DNA from: an uncultured Clostridium sp.
GTDB taxonomy: Bacteria > Bacillota > Clostridia > Lachnospirales > Lachnospiraceae
Assembly (NCBI GenBank): GCA_900541315.1
Contig: UQJF01000152.1
Coordinates: forward strand, 1 to 6,028
DNA length: 6,028 nucleotides
Direction of reading: 5' to 3'
A program made the position numbers and the translations under genes. Within the stretch, counting starts at the first letter, position 1, and the number at the start of each line of letters is the position of its first letter. Shown in pieces: positions 1 to 5,906 of this stretch. Under the pieces are notes generated by a model. That model was not told the DNA's origin. It made no database searches and saw nothing but the letters and a program-made list of their open reading frames with translations.

Positions 1-11
1 AGGTAACATAA

Positions 12-77
12 AAATCGCCCTCCAGTCGATAAAATAAAATATATTCAATCGGCTTTGCCGCAAATTTTGAGCGATTT
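12..77. repeat. Nested inverted repeats upstream of the MarR gene
   Basis: An outer 7-bp perfect inverted repeat (AAATCGC at 12-18, GCGATTT at 71-77) encloses an inner 7-bp one (AGTCGAT at 24-30, ATCGGCT at 48-54, with one G-T pair). A small alternative hairpin, CGGC-TTT-GCCG (50-60), competes with the inner stem. The nesting suggests a folded RNA or a small palindromic element. It could be the 3' end of whatever lies upstream, a miniature repeat, or part of the marR leader. No T-run follows, so it is not a clear terminator. I do not recognise the family. Confidence 0.35.
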
Positions 78-194
78 GTCAAGTGTTTTTGGCAAAAAAG
101 TGGGGGATTTAATAAAAAGGAATCAGAAAGCCTTGATTTTACTGAGTTGAAGATTCCGAGAGATCATAGAATAAAGAAGGGATGAAAAAAGTCA
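78..194 (+). other. AT-rich leader upstream of marR, no clear promoter
   Basis: The stretch contains a short TTTTT-GGC-AAAAA hairpin (86-98) and a G-run (102-106). I find no promoter with acceptable spacing: TTGAAG (147-152) and TAGAAT (167-172) are only 14 bases apart. The best Shine-Dalgarno match, AAGGG (177-181), lies 13 bases before the marR ATG, which is longer than usual. Confidence 0.4.
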
Positions 195-668
195 ATGGAG
201 AAGGAACGGGCAAAACTATTAGATGAATTGTTGAACCAAATCGATCGGGCATATGATTTAATGGAAGAATATGATTCTATGTCGAGAAAATATGGGGAGG
301 TGATTTTATATCAGGTTGAAGCTCATTTGATAAAATATATCGGGGAGCATCCAGGAACGACGGTTTCAGATATAGCACAAGATTTGAACAAAACCAGCAG
401 TGCAGCGAGTCAGATGGTGAAAAAACTGCAGACAAAAGGATTGATTGAACAAATAAAAAATGAAAAAAACAGGAGAAATACTTTTTTGAATTTGACGTCT
501 GCTGGATGGAGCTTGTATGAGGCAAGAGAAAAATTTGAGCAACATTGCTATGAACGGACATTTGAGTATTTAGCAGAGTTTTCAGAAAAAGAAATAGAAG
601 TAGTATGCAGGATATTGGATAGGATGAACCAAACCTTTAAATTAGATATAGAGGACAGCAAAATGTAA
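195..668 (+). CDS. MarR-family winged-helix transcriptional regulator
   Basis: The 157-residue product has the size and layout of a MarR repressor: N-terminal dimerisation helices (about 1-38), a winged helix-turn-helix (about 40-104) and C-terminal dimerisation helices (about 106-150). The recognition-helix region (TVSDIAQDLNKTSSAASQMV, 56-75) and the wing with its NRRNTFLNLT stretch (92-101) are typical of the family, whose members bind pseudo-palindromic operators as dimers and often release DNA on binding a small ligand. The effector cannot be read from the sequence. Its own terminator separates it from the following lyase-symporter pair, which has a separate promoter with a palindrome at the start site, so that pair is the most likely target (inference). 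The start is uncertain: ATG 195 is the first in frame, but the nearest Shine-Dalgarno match is 13 bases away. The next in-frame ATG, at 261, would remove much of the first helix. Confidence 0.9.
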   Translation: MEKERAKLLDELLNQIDRAYDLMEEYDSMSRKYGEVILYQVEAHLIKYIGEHPGTTVSDIAQDLNKTSSAASQMVKKLQTKGLIEQIKNEKNRRNTFLNLTSAGWSLYEAREKFEQHCYERTFEYLAEFSEKEIEVVCRILDRMNQTFKLDIEDSKM

Positions 669-697
669 AACATGCACAAAAGTGCATGTTTTATTTT
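667..697 (+). terminator. Intrinsic terminator of the marR gene
   Basis: A perfect 11-bp stem (667-677 with 682-692; core CATGCAC/GTGCATG) and an AAAA loop are followed by a T-rich tail interrupted by single A and G (689-702). The stem begins inside the marR stop codon. It should end the marR transcript and insulate the next promoter. Confidence 0.85.
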
Positions 698-711
698 GTT
701 TATTTAAGGTA

Positions 712-740
712 TTTACATATGCAAAGAAAGATGATATTAT
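712..740 (+). promoter_or_regulatory. Sigma-A promoter with extended -10 for the lyase-symporter operon
   Basis: The -35 TTTACA (712-717) and -10 TATTAT (735-740) are 17 bases apart, and a TG (732-733) one base before the -10 makes an extended -10. Transcription would start near 746-748, giving a leader of about 45 bases before the lyase ATG. Confidence 0.75.
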
Positions 741-752
741 CTTACCATAAGA
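740..752. promoter_or_regulatory. Candidate operator palindrome at the transcription start
   Basis: TCTTA-CCA-TAAGA is a perfect 5-bp inverted repeat with a 3-base centre. It begins on the last base of the -10 box and covers the expected start site, where a bound repressor would block RNA polymerase. The adjacent MarR protein is the obvious candidate ligand. Against this, the arms are short, and I found no second copy upstream of marR itself. Confidence 0.35.
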
Positions 753-790
753 ACTATTAAGTATCTAAATAATACAAAAGGAGAGGAAAA

Positions 791-1969
791 ATGAAGTATA
801 ATTTTGATGAAATTATTGACAGAAGTAATACCTACAGCTTTAAAAGAGATTGTTTGCCTGAAGGAGCACCTAAAGACAGTCTTTCTTTTTGGGTTGCAGA
901 TATGGATTTTCCTTGTGCTGATCCTGTTATAGAAGCACTGCATCAAAGAATTGATAGGAAGATATACGGTTATACAGCATATGACAATCAAGATGTCTAT
1001 GAGGCTGTATCAGGATGGTTTATGAGACAATATGGATGGAAAATAGAAAGAGAAGAACTATCATTTAGTCCTGGAGTTGTTCCTGCGCTTGCATTTCTGA
1101 TTCGGGCCTTAACAGAGCCGGGAGATGGAATCATCATTCAGCGGCCAGTATACTACCCATTTACAATTAAAATTGAAAATGCAGGAAGAAGGGTTGTAAA
1201 TAATCCGCTGATCCATGATGGAAATACGTATAGGATGGATTATATTGATCTTGAAGAGAAATTGAAAAATCCGCAAAATAAGGGAATTATTATTTGCAGT
1301 CCACATAATCCGGTAGGTCGCGTATGGACTGAAGATGAGTTGAGACAGTTAGTGGATCTTTGTAAGAAATACAATAAATGGATTATTTCTGACGAAATTC
1401 ATTGTGATTTGACAAGAAAGGGCATGAAGCATCATCCACTTTTAACTGTGGCACCAGATTATAAAGATCAGATTATTGCATGTACTGCACCAAGTAAAAC
1501 ATTTAACTTGGCAGGAATGCAGATATCTAATATTGTGATTCCGAATAAAGAATATAAAGCAAAATTTGATTTTCTGTTAGACGATTGCTTTGGTTTGATG
1601 GCTGCACCCCTGGGAATTTCTGCAATGATTGCTGCATATACACACGGGGAAGAATGGCTTGATCAGGTTCGAGAGTATATTGATGAAAATATTGCTTATG
1701 TACATGATTTCCTTCAGAAAAATATGCCTGAAGTTACGATGTCAGATACACAGGGAACGTATTTAATATGGTTGGATTTCAGAGCATATTGCAATGATGA
1801 GAAAAAGCTGGAGAAGCTTATGCACGAGAGTGCGAAGGTTGCCTTGGATGAAGGTTATATTTTTGGAGATGAGGGAAAGGGCTTTGAAAGAATTAATATG
1901 GCCAGTCCAAGAAGTATGATTGTAGAATGTATGGAACGGATTCATAAAGCATTGAAACCAGAAGTGTAA
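791..1969 (+). CDS. patB: MalY/PatB-type PLP-dependent cystathionine beta-lyase (C-S lyase)
   Basis: This 392-residue fold-type I PLP enzyme belongs to the MalY/PatB branch of the aminotransferase I/II superfamily. Members cleave the C-S bond of cystathionine and related cysteine conjugates to a thiol (homocysteine from cystathionine), pyruvate and ammonia in the cytoplasm. Family hallmarks are the N-terminal FWVADMDF (33-40) and YGYT (59-62), a tyrosine in RPVYYPF (118-124), SPHNPVGRVW (170-179) with Asn173, SDEIHCDL (200-207) with the cofactor-binding Asp201, and the Schiff-base Lys236 in APSKTFNLAG. A late ERINMASPR block (366-374) supplies arginines of the kind that bind the substrate carboxylate. 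Length is normal and no key residue is missing. The start is firm: AAAGGAG (777-783) lies 7 bases before the ATG. It forms an operon with the symporter 33 bases downstream. A true aminotransferase role is less likely given the MalY-like N-terminus, and the natural substrate is unproven. Confidence 0.9.
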   Translation: MKYNFDEIIDRSNTYSFKRDCLPEGAPKDSLSFWVADMDFPCADPVIEALHQRIDRKIYGYTAYDNQDVYEAVSGWFMRQYGWKIEREELSFSPGVVPALAFLIRALTEPGDGIIIQRPVYYPFTIKIENAGRRVVNNPLIHDGNTYRMDYIDLEEKLKNPQNKGIIICSPHNPVGRVWTEDELRQLVDLCKKYNKWIISDEIHCDLTRKGMKHHPLLTVAPDYKDQIIACTAPSKTFNLAGMQISNIVIPNKEYKAKFDFLLDDCFGLMAAPLGISAMIAAYTHGEEWLDQVREYIDENIAYVHDFLQKNMPEVTMSDTQGTYLIWLDFRAYCNDEKKLEKLMHESAKVALDEGYIFGDEGKGFERINMASPRSMIVECMERIHKALKPEV

Positions 1970-2002
1970 TTTACTGAATACAGAGGAGAAAGGGAGATTG
2001 GT

Positions 2003-3466
2003 ATGGAAGTACTTACCAGCATTTTAAATTTTTTTGACACCGTTTTGTGGAGCAGCCCGTTAATTTATATTTCCATTTTTGTTGGACTTCTCTATACTGT
2101 TGGCTTAAAGGGATTTCAAGTTCGATACTTAAAACAAATGGTGAATAGCGTTTTTGAAAAGAGTGCAGATAGTGAATCCTCCACATCATTTGAAGCATTT
2201 GCTTTGACGGTTGCGGCAAGAGTTGGAACGGGAAATATTGTAGGCGTTGCAACTGCAATTGCAGCAGGTGGCCCTGGTGCAGTATTCTGGATGTGGGTTA
2301 TGGCAATTCTGGGAGCGGCAACCTCTTTTGCAGAAAATACGTTAGCTCAGGTGTATAAAGAAAAGGTTGACGGAATGTATCGGGGCGGTACTTCATTTTT
2401 TGTAAAAAAGGGACTTGGCCTTGGATGGTTTGGAACCGTATTTGCATTTTGCAGCCTTTTGAATTGTGGCATTTTGCATACAACACAGCCGAACTCCATT
2501 GCTGATGCAATGTATAATGCTTTTGGTGTTCCACACTGGATTGTGGGAGTTATCATGGTAATTATAGCCGCAATTATCATTTCAGGTGGCTTAAAAAGTA
2601 TTATTCGATTTACATCAAAGATTGTACCGATCATGTGCCTTCTGTACCTGGGAGTTACTTTAATTGTACTTGGCGTTAATATCACTAAAATTCCGGCAGT
2701 ATTTGCGCTTATTTTTAAAAGTGCATTTGGTAAAGATGCAATTTTTGGTGGTATGGTGGGATCAGCAATTGCATATGGTATCAAGAGAGGTGTCTATTCA
2801 AGTGAAGCAGGTATGGGAACTACACCTCAAGCAGCAGCAATTGCGGGAGTATCTCACCCGGCAAAGGTTGGTTTGACACAGGCTTTATCCGTATATGTTG
2901 ATACATTACTGGTTTGTACCGCAACAGCCTTAATGATTTTACTTGCCGGTACATATAATGTAACAGATGCAGCAGGAACCGTATTATACGAAGGTATTAG
3001 CGGAGTCAATGCTGGCGTTGGTTTTACACAGGGAGCACTGGATTCTGTAATTCATGGTTTCGGTTATCCAATGATAGCGGTTATGCTGGCATTATTTTCA
3101 TTTACGACATTAGTAGGCTGCTTTAATATTTCTGAATCTGATTTGATTTATATGTTCAAGGGATATTCAAAAAGTAAGATGGCACAGATTTTGTTTAAAG
3201 TATGGTTTTTAATTCCAATCTTTATTGGCTGTATTTCAAGCACAGAGTTTGCATGGTTATGTGCGGATATTGGAACCGGAGCATCTTGCTGGGTTACACT
3301 AATTGCAGTGATTTTCCTGTTCCCAATTGTGAGGAAGGTCTGGAATGATTATGAAAAACAATTCAAGGATGGAAAGGATCCTATTTTCCGACCAGACAAT
3401 TGCGGCATAAAAAATGCTGATCTCTGGAATGAAATAGCAGATGAATATGAAAAAAAACTGAAATAA
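2003..3466 (+). CDS. AGCS-family sodium:alanine/glycine symporter
   Basis: The product is a 487-residue polytopic membrane protein of the alanine or glycine:cation symporter family (AGCS, TC 2.A.25), which imports small neutral amino acids with Na+. Diagnostic stretches are VAARVGTGNIVGVATAIAAG (70-89) and KRGVYSSEAGMGTTPQAAAI (261-280), the latter followed by SHP. Around ten or more hydrophobic segments are visible (for example about 15-35, 92-112, 141-157, 178-196, 208-228, 292-315, 352-375, 396-412 and 425-443), with a hydrophilic, probably cytoplasmic tail from 445. Length and motifs are full, with no sign of damage. AGGGAG (1991-1996) sits 6 bases before the ATG and supports the start. 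It is cotranscribed with the C-S lyase and is followed by a strong terminator. Co-location hints at import of an amino acid related to lyase metabolism, but alanine or glycine is the default family substrate. Confidence 0.93.
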   Translation: MEVLTSILNFFDTVLWSSPLIYISIFVGLLYTVGLKGFQVRYLKQMVNSVFEKSADSESSTSFEAFALTVAARVGTGNIVGVATAIAAGGPGAVFWMWVMAILGAATSFAENTLAQVYKEKVDGMYRGGTSFFVKKGLGLGWFGTVFAFCSLLNCGILHTTQPNSIADAMYNAFGVPHWIVGVIMVIIAAIIISGGLKSIIRFTSKIVPIMCLLYLGVTLIVLGVNITKIPAVFALIFKSAFGKDAIFGGMVGSAIAYGIKRGVYSSEAGMGTTPQAAAIAGVSHPAKVGLTQALSVYVDTLLVCTATALMILLAGTYNVTDAAGTVLYEGISGVNAGVGFTQGALDSVIHGFGYPMIAVMLALFSFTTLVGCFNISESDLIYMFKGYSKSKMAQILFKVWFLIPIFIGCISSTEFAWLCADIGTGASCWVTLIAVIFLFPIVRKVWNDYEKQFKDGKDPIFRPDNCGIKNADLWNEIADEYEKKLK

Positions 3467-3471
3467 GAAGA

Positions 3472-3507
3472 CTACCGCATACCAAATTGGTATGCGGTAG
3501 CTTTTTT
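3472..3507 (+). terminator. Intrinsic terminator of the lyase-symporter operon
   Basis: A perfect 13-bp stem (3472-3484 with 3488-3500; arms CTACCGCATACCA and its complement) is closed by a 3-base loop and followed by C and six T (3502-3507). It starts 5 bases after the symporter stop codon. Confidence 0.95.
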
Positions 3508-3736
3508 AAGGTTTTTTGAAAATGGCCATGTCCAGAAAAGAAAACGCAGCGGGTGTGATAGAGTGTAATGCATCAAAGGATTTCGTAAATAGTTTGATTT
3601 GTGATTGGTTTTGCGTTGTTTCCTTTTACGAAACAGGAATCTTTTCATCCGTTCATATGGACAATGCAGAGGCCGACTGTTTTATTGCAGAAAAGAAAAA
3701 ATTTACGGGATGAAAAAAATCTGTAAAAGCAGACAT

Positions 3737-3760
3737 CAGTCTGACATAGGAGGAAGACTG
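3737..3760 (+). repeat. Inverted repeat with AGGAGG in the loop
   Basis: CAGTCT (3737-3742) and AGACTG (3755-3760) form a 6-bp stem around a 12-base loop holding a perfect AGGAGG (3748-3753). No usable start codon follows at normal spacing (CTG-TAA comes next), so the ribosome-site-like motif has no visible gene. Confidence 0.35.
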
Positions 3761-3778
3761 TAAGAGGGATAGGTTTAT

Positions 3779-3809
3779 ACTTATAAGCAATACAGATAAT
3801 GCTATAAGT
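3779..3809. repeat. Bulged 10-bp hairpin in the spacer
   Basis: ACTTATAAGCA (3779-3789) pairs with TGCTATAAGT (3800-3809), leaving one A bulged and a 10-base loop. No T-run follows on either strand, so it is not an obvious terminator. Function unknown. Confidence 0.4.
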
Positions 3810-3876
3810 AAAAAAGAACATATTTTTCGACTAAAAATTAACAAAACAAAATTCTGAAAAAATATTAAAAAAAGTA

Positions 3877-3905
3877 TTGACAAAAACTATATCATTTATT
3901 ATAAT
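3877..3905 (+). promoter_or_regulatory. Perfect consensus sigma-A promoter of tRNA-Arg
   Basis: TTGACA (3877-3882) and TATAAT (3900-3905) match the consensus at all 12 positions with the ideal 17-base spacer. Transcription should begin near 3911-3913. This strength fits a stable-RNA gene. Confidence 0.95.
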
Positions 3906-3913
3906 AATTTACG

Positions 3914-3932
3914 TTGCTGAGGAACACAGCAA
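3914..3932 (+). repeat. Hairpin in the tRNA 5' leader
   Basis: TTGCTG (3914-3919) pairs with CAGCAA (3927-3932) around a 7-base loop, within the roughly 36-base leader that RNase P should remove from the tRNA precursor. An overlapping alternative, GTTGC (3913-3917) with GCAAC (3933-3937), is also possible. Confidence 0.45.
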
Positions 3933-3947
3933 GCAACACAAACGAAT

Positions 3948-4021
3948 GCGTCAGTAGCTCAGCTGGATAGAGCATACGGCTACGGACCGTAGTGTCGGGA
4001 GTTCGAATCTTCTCTGGCGCA
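3948..4021 (+). tRNA. tRNA-Arg (anticodon ACG)
   Basis: A full cloverleaf can be drawn. The acceptor stem is GCGTCAG/CTGGCGC (3948-3954 with 4014-4020, one G-T pair), the D-stem GCTC/GAGC (3957-3960 with 3970-3973) and the anticodon stem TACGG/CCGTA (3975-3979 with 3987-3991). The anticodon loop CTACGGA puts ACG at 3982-3984. The variable loop is GTGTC and the T-arm GGGAG-TTCGAAT-CTTCT (3997-4013). A4021 is the discriminator. ACG, read as ICG after deamination of A34, decodes CGU/CGC/CGA. CCA is not encoded (TGT follows), so it must be added by the CCA-adding enzyme. Two G-T pairs in the T-stem are tolerable. It is a single-gene transcription unit with its own promoter and terminator. Confidence 0.97.
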
Positions 4022-4024
4022 TGT

Positions 4025-4057
4025 AAAAAGCAGATTCTTTATGGATCTGCTTTTTTT
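4025..4057 (+). terminator. Intrinsic terminator of tRNA-Arg
   Basis: GCAGATTC (4030-4037) pairs with GGATCTGC (4043-4050) with one G-T pair around a TTTAT loop. An A-run before it and seven T (4051-4057) after it extend the stem and provide the tail. It starts 3 bases after the tRNA end. Confidence 0.93.
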
Positions 4058-4084
4058 GTGCTTGTGCGTTTATATGCAAACCTG

Positions 4085-4139
4085 TCAGCAATGGGGTTGC
4101 TGATCATGTAACAGAAAAACCTGCCAGTGGCAGATCAGG
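4085..4139 (+). promoter_or_regulatory. Structured leader upstream of recJ with competing hairpins
   Basis: TCAGCAA (4085-4091) and TTGCTGA (4097-4103) form a perfect 7-bp hairpin with a TGGGG loop. CTGATC (4100-4105) is also perfectly complementary to GATCAG (4133-4138), which would break the first hairpin and enclose a third, CTGCC-AGT-GGCAG (4121-4133, overlapping by one base). The layout resembles mutually exclusive folds, but there is no T-run, no leader peptide and no known riboswitch pattern. I found no convincing recJ promoter between the tRNA terminator and the gene. Confidence 0.35.
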
Positions 4140-4184
4140 AAAGTGCAGTGAAAAAGGATCGATCAACAGAGGATGGAGAAAAGA

Positions 4185-5906
4185 ATGACAAAATCAGTCT
4201 GGATGCTTCATGCAAAAAAAGCAGATTTTAATGGTCTGGCGGCAAGGTTCCATATCAGTCCTATTACCGCCCGGATCATCAGAAACCGGGATATTACGGA
4301 TATAAAAGAATTTGACAAATACTTAAACGGAAGCCTGAAGGATCTGTATGATCCTCGGCTGCTCCCGGATATGGAAAAAGCTGTTTCTATATTAAAGGAA
4401 AAGATAGGAAGCGGCGCCAGGATCCGGATCGTGGGAGATTATGATATTGACGGTGTGTGTTCTACCTGCATCCTTTATAAGGGGCTGAGCCGGGTAGGAG
4501 CGAAAGTTGATTATGTAATACCGGAGCGCATTAAGGATGGTTATGGTATTAATGAACATATTATTGAAAAAGCGGCTGCAGACGGCATTCATATGATACT
4601 TACCTGTGATAATGGCATTGCGGCCATTGATCAGATCGCAGAGGCAAAGAAGCTGGGAATGACAGTTGTGGTAACAGATCACCACGATATCCAGGCAGAT
4701 GAGGTTTCAGAAGAGGAGATCGTGCCTCCTGCGGATGCCATTGTCAATCCTAAGAGAAAAGACAGTAAATATCCGTTTAGTGAGATCTGCGGCGCTATGG
4801 TGGCATATAGACTGATCCAGGTGCTTTTTGAAGAATACGGGATCGACCGCCAGGAATGGCTGGATATGCTGGAGCTGGCGGCCATCGCTACAGTAGGCGA
4901 TGTGATGAAGCTTAAGGATGAAAACCGTATTGTAGTAAAAGAAGGTCTTAAAAAGCTGGCAGATACAAAGATCCAGGGTCTTGTAAGTCTCATGGAGAAA
5001 AATACACTGGACCCGGAGCACATAAGCGCCTATCATATTGGTTTTGTGCTGGGACCATGCCTGAATGCCAGCGGGCGTTTAAAAACAGCCCAGATGGCTA
5101 TGGAGCTGCTTCTGGCAGAAAATAAGGCCCAGGCAGATGAACTGGCAGATGAATTAAAGGCATTAAATGATGAACGAAAGGACATGACACAGGAAGGGAC
5201 AGAGGCTGCCATCCTTCAGGTAGAAACAGAGCTTAAGGATGATAAGGTGCTGGTGATTTTCCTGCCGGACTGCCATGAGTCACTGGCAGGCATTGTAGCC
5301 GGCAGGATCCGTGAACGGTATAATAAGCCTGTATTTGTCCTTACAAGGGCAGAGGGCTGCGCAAAAGGCTCAGGACGATCTATAGAGGCATATCACATGT
5401 TCCGTGCCTTAGTGGAGGTAAAAGATCTTCTGTTAAAATTTGGTGGTCATCCCATGGCAGCGGGATTTTCGCTGGAAGAGGCCAATATAGAGGAATTTCG
5501 CAGACGGTTAAATGAAAATGCAAAAGAACGGCTTACAGAGGATGATTTTATCCCAAGAGTATGGATCGATGTTCCTATGCCTTTTGAATATATAACAGAG
5601 AGCCTGATACAGGAATTAGAACTTCTGGAGCCTTTTGGACAGGGAAATGAAAAACCCCAGTTTGCTTTAAAATCCCTGAAAATACGAAGTGCCAGAGTAT
5701 TTGGCCGCAACCGGAATGTAGTAAAATTATCCCTGATGAATGAACGGGGATTTTCAATGGATGGTGTGGTATTTACAGAAGGTGACTTATTTATGGAAGA
5801 AATGGGAAACAGCCGGAATATGGATATTATTTATTACCCCACAATAAATGAATATAATGGAAACCGAAGCCTTCAGATGGTGGTAAAAGACTGGAAGTTT
5901 CATTAA
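4185..5906 (+). CDS. recJ: Single-stranded-DNA-specific exonuclease RecJ
   Basis: RecJ is a cytoplasmic DHH/DHHA1-family 5'-3' exonuclease on single-stranded DNA, acting with a RecQ-type helicase in recombination repair and in mismatch and base-excision repair. Counting from the upstream ATG at 4173 (577 residues), the metal-binding motifs are all present: VGDYDIDG (87-94), TCDNGIA (144-150), VTDHHD (167-172), ATVGDVM (239-245) and LNASGRLKTA (297-306). The DHHA1 part shows His368 in CHESLAGIVAGR, GSGRSIEAYHMF (399-410) and KFGGHPMAAGFS (422-433). The C-terminal OB-type domain carries PFGQGNEKPQF (487-497). The size matches the short form (E. coli is similar), without the extension of B. subtilis RecJ. 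I prefer ATG 4185 (573 residues) because GGAG (4175-4178) lies 6 bases before it, whereas the AGAGG before ATG 4173 has no spacing. GC content is clearly higher than in the genes to the left. Confidence 0.96.
   Translation: MTKSVWMLHAKKADFNGLAARFHISPITARIIRNRDITDIKEFDKYLNGSLKDLYDPRLLPDMEKAVSILKEKIGSGARIRIVGDYDIDGVCSTCILYKGLSRVGAKVDYVIPERIKDGYGINEHIIEKAAADGIHMILTCDNGIAAIDQIAEAKKLGMTVVVTDHHDIQADEVSEEEIVPPADAIVNPKRKDSKYPFSEICGAMVAYRLIQVLFEEYGIDRQEWLDMLELAAIATVGDVMKLKDENRIVVKEGLKKLADTKIQGLVSLMEKNTLDPEHISAYHIGFVLGPCLNASGRLKTAQMAMELLLAENKAQADELADELKALNDERKDMTQEGTEAAILQVETELKDDKVLVIFLPDCHESLAGIVAGRIRERYNKPVFVLTRAEGCAKGSGRSIEAYHMFRALVEVKDLLLKFGGHPMAAGFSLEEANIEEFRRRLNENAKERLTEDDFIPRVWIDVPMPFEYITESLIQELELLEPFGQGNEKPQFALKSLKIRSARVFGRNRNVVKLSLMNERGFSMDGVVFTEGDLFMEEMGNSRNMDIIYYPTINEYNGNRSLQMVVKDWKFH

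Larger units (their letters stand above)
3511..3876. other. Gene-poor intergenic stretch between symporter and tRNA-Arg
   Basis: About 365 bases hold no convincing gene. An open frame at 3516-3713 (TTG start; ATG at 3522 gives 63 residues) lies just after the terminator, has only a weak AAGG (3508-3511) as ribosome site, no promoter and no recognisable domain. From 3714 the sequence turns very AT-rich. It contains an inverted repeat with AGGAGG in its loop (3737-3760) and a 10-bp bulged hairpin (3779-3809). It may be an untranscribed spacer or hold an unrecognised small RNA. Confidence 0.5.

Noticed and set aside
147..172. TTGAAG and TAGAAT as a marR promoter
   Set aside because: The spacer is only 14 bases, too short for a normal sigma-A promoter.
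2347..2784. 145-residue minus-strand open frame inside the symporter gene
   Set aside because: It lies wholly within a well-supported membrane-protein gene and has no domain of its own; it is a shadow of the real frame.
3516..3713. 65-residue open frame (TTG start) after the symporter terminator
   Set aside because: It directly follows a strong terminator, has only a weak AAGG, no promoter and no recognisable domain. It is described as part of the spacer rather than called as a gene.
3653..3883. Minus-strand hydrophobic open frame
   Set aside because: Its TTG start lies inside the consensus tRNA promoter, it has no ribosome site, and the hydrophobicity reflects AT-rich sequence.
3948..4021. 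tRNA-Arg as an integration site for a mobile element
   Set aside because: No integrase and no repeated copy of the tRNA 3' end were seen in the window, and an intact terminator follows directly.
4679..5036. Two minus-strand frames of 109-114 residues inside recJ
   Set aside because: They are antisense to conserved RecJ motifs, low in complexity, and overlap each other.
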